In this document: in pieces, positions 1-9,111 of the stretch | How positions within the stretch are numbered: position 1 is the stretch's first letter | How the letters are laid out: each line of letters opens with the position of its first letter | Assembly (NCBI RefSeq): GCF_002286965.1 | Contig: NZ_NSKD01000002.1 | Location: 496,001-560,000 of the forward strand | Length of the DNA stretch: 64,000 nt | Direction of reading: 5' to 3' | Source of the DNA: Halovibrio salipaludis | GTDB taxonomy: Bacteria; Pseudomonadota; Gammaproteobacteria; Pseudomonadales; Oleiphilaceae | The notes under the pieces: model-generated | Seen by the model: only the letters and a program-made list of their open reading frames with translations | Databases searched by the model: none | Told to the model about the DNA's origin: nothing | Translations under genes and position numbers: made by a program

Positions 1-3000
1 TAGTTGGGGCCACCGGCCTTGGGGCCGGTCCCGGAGAGTCCACGTCCACCAAAGGGCTGGACGCCGACCACAGCACCAACCTGGTTGCGGTTGATATAGG
101 TATTGCCGACTTTGACCCGCCGCTCAATATAGGCGGCAGAGGACTCACTGCGGCTGTGAATGCCCAGAGTCAGGCCATAGCCCGCCCCGTTGATCTCGTC
201 GATCACGGAATCCAGCTCGCGCGCCTCGTAGCGGACCACGTGCAGGATGGGCCCGAAGAATTCACGGTCCAGGTCCTTCATGCCGTTGATCTCATAGGCC
301 ACTGGGGGCACGAAGTAGCCCTTCTCCGCATTGTCGGGCAGCGGAGCCTCACCGACCAGGCGGTTACGCTCACGCAGTTCGGCCACATGCTTCATGAGAT
401 CATCATAGGCCTCCTGGTCGATCACCGGCCCGACATCCGTTTCAACCCGGATGGGATCCCCCAGGCGCAGGTCCCGCATGGCACCGGCAAGCGTTTCCTC
501 GATGATGTCGGCCACATCCTCCTGTACGTACAGTACACGGAGCGCCGAGCAGCGCTGGCCGGCACTGCCGAAGGCGGACATGATCACATCCTTGACCACC
601 TGTTCCGGCAGCGCACTGCTGTCCACGATCATGGCGTTCTGGCCGCCGGTTTCCGCAATCAGCGGAATGATCGGCCCTTCCCGGGCGGCCAGTGTCCGGC
701 TGATGTGATGGGCAACGCCGGTGGAGCCGGTGAAGGTGACACCCGCAAGGCGCTGATCGGAAAGCACCTGGCCGCCGATGCCGGCACCGTCACCGGGCAG
801 GTACTGGATCACGCCCGGCGGGAAGCCGGCCTGCAGCATCAGTTCCGCGCAGCGGCCACCGATCAGGCTGGTCTGTTCCGCCGGCTTGGCCAGCACCGTA
901 TTGCCCGCCGCCAGCGCTGCCATGATCTGGCCAGTGAAGATGGCGACCGGGAAGTTCCAGGGACTGATGCACAGGAATACCCCGCGGCCTTCCAGATAGT
1001 ACTCGTTGGATTCCCCGGTCGGCCCTGGCATCTCCATGGGCTCGGCGAACTGCCGGCGCGCCTGCATGGCGTAGTAGCGGCAGAAATCCACGGCCTCGCG
1101 TACCTCGGCAATACCGTCCGGCAGGGATTTGCCCGCCTCACGGCTGCACAGGGCAATCAGCTCGTGCTCATTGGCCTCCAGCAGATCCGCATAGGCCTCA
1201 AGGTACTTCGCCCGCTCCTCTGCCGGCGTCCGGTTCCAGGACTCGAAGGCCTGGTGAGCCGTACTCAGGGCATTCTCGACAATGTCCTGCCGGCTCCAGG
1301 CAATTTCGCCGGCCACCCGGTCACGGTTGTGGGGGTTGGTCACCCGGGTCCTGCTGTTCGAGTCGCAACGCTCACCGTTCACAATCGGGGTGGCCTTCCA
1401 CTGGTGTTCCGCCCACCGCTCCAGACCCTGCTGGAAGGGCCTGAGATGGGACAGCACCGCCAGGTTGTGGCCACGGGAATTGCGCCGTTCACTGCCGTAG
1501 ATCTCCGGGGGCCTTGGAATCCGCAGATCCGGCAGGCTGTTGTGTGCCCGCAGTGCATCCGCGGGGTGACCGATGAGGTCCTCAATCGGCGTCTCGGCGT
1601 CCACCAGACGGTGAACAAAGGAGGAATTGGCGCCATTCTCCAGCAGCCGCCGCACCAGGTACGGCAGCAGGTCCTTGTGGGCACCCACCGGCGCGTAGAT
1701 CCGAACCGGCACCCTGGGAACCTCACCCATCACCACGGAATAGAGGGCATCGCCCATGCCGTGAAGCCGCTGGAATTCGTATTCCGCGCCGTTCTCATCG
1801 GCCATGTTCAGCACCGAGGCCACAGTGTGCGCGTTGTGGCTGGCGAACTGCGGGAAGATATAGCCCTGGGCGTAGTCACTGAGCAGGAACCGGGCACAGG
1901 CCAGGTAGCACACATCCGTGCCTTCCTTGCGCGTGTAGACCGGATAGGTCTCTACACCCATCATCTGGGCGTGCTTGATCTCGGTATCCCAGTAGGCGCC
2001 CTTGACCAGCCGAACGGGGATACGATCCCCCTGGCGGCGCGCCAGAGCGGCAATCCAGCACAGCACCGGCAGTGCCGGCTTGGAGTAGGCCTGCACCGCG
2101 AGACCCAGCTCCCCCCAGCCCTTCGCGGCTTCGGACTCGTAAACGCTGCGGAAGATCTCCAGTGAGAGCTCGAGGCGATCCATCTCCTCCGCGTCGACCG
2201 TCAGGGGCACCTGTTTCTCCCGGGCAAAGGTCACCAGCCGGGTCAGACGCCGGACCAGTTCCGCCTTTGCCCTGTCCTCCTGGGCACGCTCATAGCGCGG
2301 GTAAAGCGCGGAAAGCTTGATGGAGACCGATGGTACCGGGCGTTCACCACGGGGATAACGGTCATTGCCCACCGCTTCAATCGCCGTCCAGTAATCATTG
2401 AAATAGCGCGAGGAATCGGATTCATTGAGGGCCGCTTCCCCCAGCATGTCGAAGGAGTAGCTGTAGCCCTGATCCCTGTACTGGCGACCTTCCTGCAGGG
2501 CTTCATCAATATCGCGGCCAAGTACAAACTGGCGGCCCATGATTGCCATGGCCTGGTACATGGCCTTGCGGATCACCGGCTCACCGGCACGGTTCACCAG
2601 CTTGTGCCAGATGGATTTGGGATGGCCGTCCAGCCCCGGGTCCATCTTGACCACACGGCCCGTAAGCAGCATGCCCCAGGTGGAGGCGTTGACCATGACG
2701 GATTCGCTCCGCCCCAGGTGCTTGCGCCAGTCCGCATCACCCATCTTGTCGCGGATCAGCTCATCAGCGGTATGCGCATCCGGAATCCGGATCAGTGCCT
2801 CAGCCAGGCACATCAGCAGGATGCCCTCTTCCGTATCCAGGCTGTATTCCTGCAGAAGCGCGTCCACCATATGGACCGAATCATCCTGCTCCCGGACCTT
2901 GCGGATCAGCCCCGTGGCGCGGTCCGCAATGGCCTGGCGCTCGCGCGCGTCGGGCTCCGCCAGCGCCAGCAGTGACTCAAGGTAGGCCGTTTCATCGGTG

Positions 3001-3086
3001 TAATGGTTGTCAACGATACCCTGCCAGAGAAAATCGGTATCATCGTGGGGGAACGACGGGTCAAGCACCCGACTGGCATCAAACAT
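1..3086 (-). CDS. putA: Bifunctional proline dehydrogenase / L-glutamate gamma-semialdehyde dehydrogenase PutA (3' end outside window)
   Basis: Oxidises proline to glutamate in two steps: an FAD-dependent proline dehydrogenase feeding the quinone pool, then an NAD-dependent aldehyde dehydrogenase. I translated the minus strand from the ATG at 3086; it stays open to base 1 (about 1,028 residues). The PRODH barrel motif RLVKGAYWDTE lies near residue 362, and the ALDH catalytic cysteine in GSAGQRCSALR near residue 846. The start MFDASRVLDPS leaves no room for the N-terminal ribbon-helix-helix domain of enterobacterial PutA, so this form should be enzymatic only and not self-repressing. The last visible residues (GTGPKAGGP) are near the end of the ALDH domain, so few residues may be missing unless a C-terminal domain follows. 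A GGAGG lies upstream of the ATG. It occupies the place where holB often follows tmk. Confidence 0.95.
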   Translation of the reverse strand, partial: MFDASRVLDPSFPHDDTDFLWQGIVDNHYTDETAYLESLLALAEPDARERQAIADRATGLIRKVREQDDSVHMVDALLQEYSLDTEEGILLMCLAEALIRIPDAHTADELIRDKMGDADWRKHLGRSESVMVNASTWGMLLTGRVVKMDPGLDGHPKSIWHKLVNRAGEPVIRKAMYQAMAIMGRQFVLGRDIDEALQEGRQYRDQGYSYSFDMLGEAALNESDSSRYFNDYWTAIEAVGNDRYPRGERPVPSVSIKLSALYPRYERAQEDRAKAELVRRLTRLVTFAREKQVPLTVDAEEMDRLELSLEIFRSVYESEAAKGWGELGLAVQAYSKPALPVLCWIAALARRQGDRIPVRLVKGAYWDTEIKHAQMMGVETYPVYTRKEGTDVCYLACARFLLSDYAQGYIFPQFASHNAHTVASVLNMADENGAEYEFQRLHGMGDALYSVVMGEVPRVPVRIYAPVGAHKDLLPYLVRRLLENGANSSFVHRLVDAETPIEDLIGHPADALRAHNSLPDLRIPRPPEIYGSERRNSRGHNLAVLSHLRPFQQGLERWAEHQWKATPIVNGERCDSNSRTRVTNPHNRDRVAGEIAWSRQDIVENALSTAHQAFESWNRTPAEERAKYLEAYADLLEANEHELIALCSREAGKSLPDGIAEVREAVDFCRYYAMQARRQFAEPMEMPGPTGESNEYYLEGRGVFLCISPWNFPVAIFTGQIMAALAAGNTVLAKPAEQTSLIGGRCAELMLQAGFPPGVIQYLPGDGAGIGGQVLSDQRLAGVTFTGSTGVAHHISRTLAAREGPIIPLIAETGGQNAMIVDSSALPEQVVKDVIMSAFGSAGQRCSALRVLYVQEDVADIIEETLAGAMRDLRLGDPIRVETDVGPVIDQEAYDDLMKHVAELRERNRLVGEAPLPDNAEKGYFVPPVAYEINGMKDLDREFFGPILHVVRYEARELDSVIDEINGAGYGLTLGIHSRSESSAAYIERRVKVGNTYINRNQVGAVVGVQPFGGRGLSGTGPKAGGPN

Positions 3087-3166
3087 AGCGTTCGGCCTCC
3101 AGCAGCTCTGGGCGTGATACCTCTGCCCGCATGGTCTATCCATTCATTAAAGCAGAGGTTGTGAAA

Positions 3167-3190
3167 CCCTGCACAACAATCATTGCAGGG
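3167..3190 (-). terminator. Possible weak terminator after tmk
   Basis: CCCTGCA and TGCAGGG form a 7-bp stem with a 10-base loop, overlapping the tmk stop codon. On the minus strand it is followed only by GTTTCAC, a poor T-tract. It could attenuate read-through into putA, but it is weak. Confidence 0.3.
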
Positions 3191-3827
3191 ACGTCCACTC
3201 CCTGTGGAGTTCCTCCATCGTCTTTCGAACAGCGTCCGCGACCTCATCCGCAGTCACTTCTGCATCAATACGCCGGTAACGGTTGGCGGGATTGCCGGCG
3301 CGCGCCTCGTAAACCTGGCGCACGCGCTCGAAGAACCGGACCCGTTCGTGCTCAAAACGGTCCGGCTCCCCACCACGCCCGGCAACCCGGGCCATACCCG
3401 TTTCCACTGGCGCATCGAGCCAGAGTACGGCATCAGGGCGCAGCGTTTCCCCCTGGACCAGGGATTCAAGCTGCGCCACCGGTGCTGAATCCAGCTCTCG
3501 CCCACCCCCCTGGTAGGCGTAGGTGGCATCCGTAAAGCGGTCACAGAGCACCCATTCCCCGGCCTCCAGTGCCGGCCGTATGACCCGTGCCAGGTGCTGC
3601 GCCCGAGCCGAGAACATCAGCAGCAGCTCGCAGGTGGGATCGACCGGTTCCTCCCGGGACCGCAGGAGCACTTCACGGATTTCCTCCGCCATGGGGGTCC
3701 CGCCCGGTTCACGGGTCACACGGTGCGCCACCCCCTGTTGCGTAAGCCAGTCACTGGCACCGCGGATGGCGGTGGATTTCCCCACGCCCTCGGTCCCCTC
3801 AAACGTAATGAAAAGCCCGCGTGTCAT
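3180..3827 (-). CDS. tmk: Thymidylate kinase
   Basis: Phosphorylates dTMP to dTDP with ATP, an essential cytosolic step in dTTP synthesis. The 215-residue product has the P-loop GTEGVGKST at residues 11-19, the DRFTDATYAYQ segment that carries the DR(Y/F) motif, and an arginine-rich LID region, all at the usual length for bacterial TMK. Its start codon overlaps the mltG stop as ATGA, so translation is probably coupled. In many gammaproteobacteria holB follows; here putA does. Confidence 0.95.
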   Translation of the reverse strand: MTRGLFITFEGTEGVGKSTAIRGASDWLTQQGVAHRVTREPGGTPMAEEIREVLLRSREEPVDPTCELLLMFSARAQHLARVIRPALEAGEWVLCDRFTDATYAYQGGGRELDSAPVAQLESLVQGETLRPDAVLWLDAPVETGMARVAGRGGEPDRFEHERVRFFERVRQVYEARAGNPANRYRRIDAEVTADEVADAVRKTMEELHREWTSLQ

Positions 3828-4885
3828 CAGTCTGTCCCGCCTTCCGGTGCCGGAAAGGACCGGTAATCCTCCCCGCGATTGAGCTGATACCGGCGTACGG
3901 CCTCATTATGCTCTTCAAGCGTCGCGGAAAAATGATGGGACCCATTGCCCTTGGCGACAAAATAGAGGGCCTCGCCTTCCGCCGGATTCACCACCGCCCG
4001 CAGCGACGCCTCTCCCGGCATCCCAATGGGGGTGGGCGGCAGGCCATCGATCCGGTAGGTGTTGTAGGGCGTGTATTCCCTCAGATCGGCGTGGCCGATA
4101 CGGCCCTGGTAACCATCGCCCATGCCATAGATCACGGTGGGATCGGTCTGCAGGCGCATTCCCCGCTCCAGCCGCCGCGTGAAGACGCCGGCGACCCGGG
4201 GTTTCTCCTCGCTGAGCGGCGTCTCAAGCTCGACAATCGAGGCCAGGATCAGGGCTTCATAGGGGCGTTCCAGAGGCAGGTTTTCCCGGCGATCCCGCCA
4301 GAGCCGGGAGAGGGTCCGCTGCATGCGGTCATGCGCCCTTTCCAGCACATCCAGGTCCGAAGCGCCGTGCCCGTATTCATACACCGCAGGGAAGAACCAG
4401 CCCTCCGGGTGCATGCCTGGCTGCCCGAGATGCTCCATCACCGCTTCGCCGCTCATTCCCTCCAGCTCATTACGCAAAGGATCCGCCTCAGCCAGACGTG
4501 CGCGGACCCGCTCAAACGTCCAGCCTTCCGGTATGCGCACGGTCCAGGTCTGGGCATCACCTGCCACCACACGGCGCACAAAGCCCAGGGGAGACATACC
4601 GTCTTCCAGCTGATACACACCGGACTGCAGCTGCGCCAGTTCTGGCTCCAGGCGTGCCCGCACCAGCAGCCAGAAAGCACTGGGGAGATGCCCCTGCGCC
4701 TCAAGCTCACGCGCCAGCCCCTGCAGGGTGGTCCCGCGTTCAATCTCCATGGTCACGGGTTGCTCAAGAGCCAGCGGCTCTTCCATGCGCTGGAAATGCT
4801 GCTCGATGAACAGCCAGCCTGCAATCGCCGTTACGGCGGCCAGAAGGACCGTGAAACCAAGAATCCGCTTAACTGACCGCATCAC
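3827..4885 (-). CDS. mltG: Endolytic murein transglycosylase MltG (YceG family)
   Basis: Inner-membrane lytic transglycosylase that cleaves nascent glycan strands and is thought to set their length. The 352 residues begin with a short cytosolic tail and one membrane helix (about 9-28), followed by a periplasmic YceG domain. The catalytic glutamate is in SIVELET, followed by the conserved RLERGMRLQTDPTVIYG. It overlaps pabC upstream and tmk downstream by four bases each (ATGA), so the three are translated as one unit. Two adjacent ATGs make the first residue uncertain by one. Confidence 0.95.
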   Translation of the reverse strand: MMRSVKRILGFTVLLAAVTAIAGWLFIEQHFQRMEEPLALEQPVTMEIERGTTLQGLARELEAQGHLPSAFWLLVRARLEPELAQLQSGVYQLEDGMSPLGFVRRVVAGDAQTWTVRIPEGWTFERVRARLAEADPLRNELEGMSGEAVMEHLGQPGMHPEGWFFPAVYEYGHGASDLDVLERAHDRMQRTLSRLWRDRRENLPLERPYEALILASIVELETPLSEEKPRVAGVFTRRLERGMRLQTDPTVIYGMGDGYQGRIGHADLREYTPYNTYRIDGLPPTPIGMPGEASLRAVVNPAEGEALYFVAKGNGSHHFSATLEEHNEAVRRYQLNRGEDYRSFPAPEGGTD

Positions 4886-5700
4886 CCGAATCCAAGCTCC
4901 CTGTTCACATCCTCAACCAACCGCGTGGCCCCGGCGTTTACCGGCACGGGACTGTCACCGCACTCGCTGACCGGAACCAGGCCCATTACACTGTTACCCA
5001 GCAGCAGCCCGTGGGTCCGGAGGTCGGCCTCCGTCAGCGCCCGCTCCTGCACCGCCAGCCCAAAGTGATCCGCGTTGCGCACGAGCCACTCCCGCAGAGT
5101 TCCGAGGACAGCAAGCTGGTCCCGGGGCGGCGTTACCAGCGTTCCATCGACCACGGAAAACAGGCAGGTACGGGTTCCCTCGACCCAGCCGGAGCCACCG
5201 TCCACCGCCATCAGCCCCTCGAACTCATCGTCCGAGAGTTCCGCACTGGCAAGCACCTGTTCCAGTCGTGCCAGGCTCTTGTGACCACGGCCCGCTGCCA
5301 CGGCAGACAGCGGCTGCTGGCAGAAACGGACCCGCGCGCCGTCACGCGGCACCGGCGGAGCCGGCACCAGCACCGAGATCACCCTGGGGGTTACGGGCTC
5401 GGGTGGCCGATACCCCCTGCCACCCGAGCCCGCCGTGACCGTGATCTTGAGCACGGCCGGCGCCTGCGGCGCGAGCAGCCCGCGTTCAGCGGCCTGCTGC
5501 TGCCAGGCATCCAGCGCGCCCGCATCAAACGGGATCCCGAGCGCGCGGCAACCGGCCAGAAGCCGCTCCCGGTGCGCCTCCAGCAGGACCGGACCGGCCG
5601 GGGTCACCCTGAGGGTCTCGAAAACCCCCTGCCCATAGGCCAGCCCCCGATCATCAGACGGAACCACCGGGTCACTCCCCGGCCAGATCCATTCGGGCAT
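4882..5700 (-). CDS. pabC: Aminodeoxychorismate lyase
   Basis: PLP-dependent fold-type IV enzyme that converts 4-amino-4-deoxychorismate to p-aminobenzoate and pyruvate for folate synthesis. The product is 272 residues, the normal length. The PLP lysine is expected in GRGHKSLARLEQVLA, and the family pattern near the C terminus (LTEADLRT...LLGNSVMGLVPV) is present. It lies directly after acpP, where most relatives have fabF between them, but a strong terminator separates it from acpP. It therefore probably starts its own unit with mltG and tmk. Confidence 0.92.
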   Translation of the reverse strand: MPEWIWPGSDPVVPSDDRGLAYGQGVFETLRVTPAGPVLLEAHRERLLAGCRALGIPFDAGALDAWQQQAAERGLLAPQAPAVLKITVTAGSGGRGYRPPEPVTPRVISVLVPAPPVPRDGARVRFCQQPLSAVAAGRGHKSLARLEQVLASAELSDDEFEGLMAVDGGSGWVEGTRTCLFSVVDGTLVTPPRDQLAVLGTLREWLVRNADHFGLAVQERALTEADLRTHGLLLGNSVMGLVPVSECGDSPVPVNAGATRLVEDVNRELGFG

Positions 5701-5737
5701 CAGCTCCGCTCCCGCTGCCTGAACCAGTCACGATCAA

Positions 5738-5764
5738 AAAAGCCGCCCCTTACCAGGGCGGCTT
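5738..5764 (-). terminator. Rho-independent terminator after acpP
   Basis: On the minus strand AAAGCCGCCC and GGGCGGCTTT form a perfect 10-bp stem with a 7-base loop, and the 3' side runs into six Ts (GGCTTTTTTGATC). It lies about 30 bases past the acpP stop. It would end the rpmF-plsX-fabD-fabG-acpP transcript and keep the acyl carrier message apart from pabC. Confidence 0.88.
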
Positions 5765-5792
5765 TGGTACCGATCGAACCGCGTTGGTCCGT

Positions 5793-6029
5793 TCAGCTGC
5801 TGTGGGATTCGATGTAGTCCACCGCGTCCTTGACCGTGGTCAGCTTTTCGGCTTCCTCGTCCGGGATCTCGGTCTCGAACTCTTCCTCAAGCGCCATGAC
5901 CAGCTCAACCGTGTCCAGGGAATCGGCACCCAGATCCTCAACAAAGGAGGAAGTGCTCTGTACTTCGGACTCCTTTACCCCCAGCTGTTCACAGACAATC
6001 TTCTTAACGCGCTCTTCAACTGTACTCAT
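5793..6029 (-). CDS. acpP: Acyl carrier protein
   Basis: Carries growing acyl chains on a 4'-phosphopantetheine arm for fatty acid, lipid A and lipoate synthesis. The 78-residue acidic protein has the modification serine at residue 37 in [10 protein letters not shown], the usual position. It follows fabG after a gap of about 130 bases and is closed by a strong terminator, which suggests a short abundant transcript. Sequence and length match gammaproteobacterial AcpP closely. Confidence 0.98.
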   Translation of the reverse strand: MSTVEERVKKIVCEQLGVKESEVQSTSSFVEDLGADSLDTVELVMALEEEFETEIPDEEAEKLTTVKDAVDYIESHSS

Positions 6030-6157
6030 AATGTCCTCATTTGTGCGTCCAGCAGTGCTGGCGTGCCAGTTTAGTTGAATCCCCCGGGCCGGACAACCAA
6101 CCCGGAAGGGGCTGACTGGAAGCCCTCCCCGCCCTGTAACAGCGGGAACGACCTCCT

Positions 6158-6901
6158 TCAGTTCATATACATGCCACCGTTGACATGAATCGTTTCGCCA
6201 TTGATATAGGCCGCCCCTTCGGAGGCGAGGAACACAGCCAGGTCGGCCACTTCCCCGGCCTCGCCGAGGCGACCCGCCGGAATGGCTGACAGCATGGCAT
6301 CACGCTGGCTTTCGTCAAGCTCCCGCGTCATGTCCGTTTCAATGAACCCCGGCGCAATGGCATTGACCGTGATACCACGGCTTGCCACTTCCCGTGCCAG
6401 GGAACGGGTCATGCCCTCGATGCCCGCCTTGCTGGCGGCATAGTTCATCTGCCCGGCGTTCCCCATGCGGGCGACCACCGAACTCAGGTTGATGATGCGC
6501 CCGGTACGCGCTTTCATCATGCCCTTGAGCACGGCCTGACTGGTGCGGTACACCGCCGAGAGATTGGTATTGATCACCTCATCCCAGTCCTCGGGCTTCA
6601 TGCGCATGGCCAGACCATCCCGGGTCACACCGGCATTATTGACCAGCACTGTTGGTGCACCGAAATTCTGGCCAATCGCCTTGATGCCCTCGGTGACACT
6701 CGCCGCATCACCCACGTTCATGACCACACCGTCACCCTGCCAGCCCTGCTCACTGATCCGGCCGGCGATGGCGGCAGCGCCGGATTCCGATGTTGCTGTT
6801 CCGATCACCGTGGCACCGGCGCGGGCAAAGCGTTCCAGAATCGCGCTGCCGATGCCACGGCTCGCGCCGGTTACCAGAACCACCTGTCCTTCCAGCATCA
6901 T
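6158..6901 (-). CDS. fabG: 3-oxoacyl-[acyl-carrier-protein] reductase
   Basis: NADPH-dependent short-chain dehydrogenase that reduces beta-ketoacyl-ACP in each elongation round. The 247 residues show the cofactor motif TGASRGIG near the N terminus, NNAG, a catalytic serine in INLSSV and the YAASK pair, ending in the typical GGMYMN. Two tandem ATGs (6901 and 6898) follow GGGAG; the second has the better spacing, so the true protein may be one residue shorter. It lies between fabD and acpP, as in most relatives. Confidence 0.97.
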   Translation of the reverse strand: MMLEGQVVLVTGASRGIGSAILERFARAGATVIGTATSESGAAAIAGRISEQGWQGDGVVMNVGDAASVTEGIKAIGQNFGAPTVLVNNAGVTRDGLAMRMKPEDWDEVINTNLSAVYRTSQAVLKGMMKARTGRIINLSSVVARMGNAGQMNYAASKAGIEGMTRSLAREVASRGITVNAIAPGFIETDMTRELDESQRDAMLSAIPAGRLGEAGEVADLAVFLASEGAAYINGETIHVNGGMYMN

Positions 6902-6923
6902 TTTCTCCCGTTGAGCGTCGCTG

Positions 6924-7865
6924 TCAGGCGCCTTCGCGAACCGCTTCCAGCGCCTTTGTCATCTGTTCGGGGGTTTCCGTGGGATGGCACCCCATGCTGC
7001 GGTCAATGCGCCGTGCCAGCCCGGAAAGTACCTTGCCGGGCCCGCATTCGGCCATGACACTGACACCCTGTTCACCCAGGTAGCGTATGGATTCGGTCCA
7101 CCGCACCGGCGAAATCAGCTGCCAGTAGAGATTCTCACGGATGGCGGCCGCGTCGGTCACCGCCCCCGCGGTCACGTTCTGGACCACGGGAATGGCCGCG
7201 TCCTGAACACTGACCCCTGCCAGCGCTCCCGCCATGCGGTCCGCCGCAGGCTGCATCAGGGCACAGTGGGACGGCACGCTCACATCCAGGGGCATGACCT
7301 TCTTCGCGCCCTCTTCCCGGGCGCGTTCCACCACCCGGTCCACCGCTGCGGTGGAGCCGGCGATGACCACCTGCCCCGGGGCATTGAAATTGACCGCCTC
7401 AACCACGCCCTCGGCGACATGCTCCTGGCAGAGACTGATCACAGCCTCGTCATCCAGCCCCAGGATCGCGGCCATGCGCCCCGCGCCTTCCGGCACGGCA
7501 TGCCGCATGGCGTCGCCGCGGATACGCACCAGCTCAACGGCTTCGGCAAAATCCAGGCAGCCCGATGCCACCAGCGCGGAATATTCCCCGAGACTGTGGC
7601 CCGCCAGATAATCCGGCTTCGGACCGCCCAGATCCTGCCACACACGCCAGAGCGCAACACTGGCGGTAAGAAGGGCGGGCTGGGTTACATCGGTACGGTT
7701 GAGCTCTTCCGCCGGGCCCTTCCGGCAGAGTTCGGCCAGGTCGTAACCCAGCACGCCGGAGGCCTGCTCAAAGGTCTGCCCGACCAGCGGCCACTCAGCA
7801 GCTGCTTCGTCCAGCATTCCAACGGACTGGGAGCCCTGACCGGGAAACACCAGTGCTGTCGTCAT
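6924..7865 (-). CDS. fabD: Malonyl-CoA:ACP transacylase
   Basis: Transfers malonyl from CoA to ACP to supply extender units. The start chosen is the ATG at 7865, giving MTTALVFPGQGSQSVGM; the reading frame extends upstream into plsX, but the protein family begins here. The 313 residues contain the nucleophile elbow GHSLGEYSAL and the QNVTA segment late in the domain. Only about 19 bases separate it from plsX. In the canonical cluster fabH lies in that gap and is absent here. Confidence 0.96.
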   Translation of the reverse strand: MTTALVFPGQGSQSVGMLDEAAAEWPLVGQTFEQASGVLGYDLAELCRKGPAEELNRTDVTQPALLTASVALWRVWQDLGGPKPDYLAGHSLGEYSALVASGCLDFAEAVELVRIRGDAMRHAVPEGAGRMAAILGLDDEAVISLCQEHVAEGVVEAVNFNAPGQVVIAGSTAAVDRVVERAREEGAKKVMPLDVSVPSHCALMQPAADRMAGALAGVSVQDAAIPVVQNVTAGAVTDAAAIRENLYWQLISPVRWTESIRYLGEQGVSVMAECGPGKVLSGLARRIDRSMGCHPTETPEQMTKALEAVREGA

Positions 7866-7884
7866 CTGTCCTTCCTGTTCGTCT

Positions 7885-8889
7885 CTAGAATTCAACCTGT
7901 TCCAGCAAGTCTCCGAGCCTGCGCGGCAGTTCATGCTCGACCTCACGGGCCGCCTGTTCAATAGCCGCCACCAGTCCGGTCACGTCCGCATTGCCGTGGC
8001 TTTTGATCACCACGCCACGCAGGCCGATGAAACTCGCGCCATTATGCCGCGCGGGATCCAGGCGCCGCTTGATCCTGCGTAACACCGGTGCGGCCAGTGC
8101 CGCGACAAAGCGGGAATACCAGCTGTCCGCGAAAGCACGCCGGATCAGATCACCGATCAGTTCCGCCACGCCCTCTCCGGTTTTCAGTGCCACGTTGCCG
8201 ACAAAACCGTCACAGACCACCACATCGGCCACGCCCCGGAAAAGGTCGCTGCCTTCAATATAGCCAATGTACCCGGATTGCTCCCGCGTCTGCAGCATGT
8301 GGCCGGCCAGCCGCACCTGTTCATTGCCCTTGACGGCCTCCTGCCCCACGTTGAGCAGGGCCACGCGGGGCTCCTGAATACCATCCACGGCCTGCGCCAT
8401 GAGGCGCCCCATCAGGGCGAACTGCACGAGATGCTCGGCGCTGGCGTCCACATTGGCGCCCAGATCCAGCACATAACAGTGGCCGTCATGGAAGGGGATG
8501 CGTTTGATGATGGCGGGCCGTTCAATGCCCGGCCAGGTCTGGAGGGTGTTGCGGCCCAGGGCCATGAGGGCACCGGTGTTGCCGGCACTGACGCAGGCAT
8601 CGGCGCCGCCGCTGCGGACCAGCGAAAGCGCACGTGCCATCGAGGACTGCTGGCCGTGGCGCAGGGCATGGGAGGGACGTTCCTCCATGGTGACCACGTC
8701 GGGGGCATCCTGGATCTCGATGCGGTCGTGGCCCGCAGACAGAAAGGCCTCGAGTGCCGTACGCCTGCCCAGCAGCACGACCCTCAAGGCCCTGTTGTTC
8801 GAAACAGCGATTTCCGCGGCGCGGACCACCGGCTCACAGCCGCGGTCGCCACTCATGGCGTCAACGGCGATGGTGGTCTCAGCCGCCAC
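7885..8889 (-). CDS. plsX: Phosphate acyltransferase PlsX
   Basis: Makes acyl-phosphate from acyl-ACP and phosphate, the first step of the PlsX/PlsY route to lysophosphatidate. The 334-residue protein starts with the family signature IAVDAMSGDRG and contains VSAGNTGALMA, LDLGANVD and CDGFVGNVALKT, all expected in PlsX. It begins seven bases after the rpmF stop and is followed almost at once by fabD, so the genes are almost certainly co-transcribed. Confidence 0.97.
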   Translation of the reverse strand: MAAETTIAVDAMSGDRGCEPVVRAAEIAVSNNRALRVVLLGRRTALEAFLSAGHDRIEIQDAPDVVTMEERPSHALRHGQQSSMARALSLVRSGGADACVSAGNTGALMALGRNTLQTWPGIERPAIIKRIPFHDGHCYVLDLGANVDASAEHLVQFALMGRLMAQAVDGIQEPRVALLNVGQEAVKGNEQVRLAGHMLQTREQSGYIGYIEGSDLFRGVADVVVCDGFVGNVALKTGEGVAELIGDLIRRAFADSWYSRFVAALAAPVLRRIKRRLDPARHNGASFIGLRGVVIKSHGNADVTGLVAAIEQAAREVEHELPRRLGDLLEQVEF

Positions 8890-8896
8890 CGGTCAC

Positions 8897-9076
8897 TCAG
8901 TCTTCCGGTGTTTCGATCACCTTCTTGCCCCGATAGAAGCCATCGGGGGAGATGTGATGCCGACGATGCACTTCCCCGGTAGTCGGGTCCATGGAAAGCG
9001 CGGGCTTGCTGAGCCCGTCGTGGGAGCGACGCATGCCGCGCTTTGAACGGGTCTTGCGATTCTTCTGAACGGCCAT
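8897..9076 (-). CDS. rpmF: 50S ribosomal protein L32
   Basis: Small basic large-subunit ribosomal protein of 59 residues. I translated it directly: it starts [20 protein letters not shown] and ends VIETPED, the proteobacterial L32 pattern with the [14 protein letters not shown] segment. AGGAG lies at good spacing before the ATG. It links yceD upstream to plsX downstream, the standard order, which couples ribosome and lipid synthesis. This form lacks the cysteines that make a zinc ribbon in some L32 proteins. Confidence 0.97.
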   Translation of the reverse strand: MAVQKNRKTRSKRGMRRSHDGLSKPALSMDPTTGEVHRRHHISPDGFYRGKKVIETPED

Positions 9077-9111
9077 AGCAGATTACTCCTGGAGTCTTGC
9101 CTTTTCTTGAA

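Noticed and set aside
156-2165. A 669-codon plus-strand open frame opposite putA
   Set aside because: It is antisense to PutA, whose minus-strand translation shows full catalytic motifs. Its own sequence is His/Arg/Gly-rich without any recognisable domain, typical of a GC-rich shadow.
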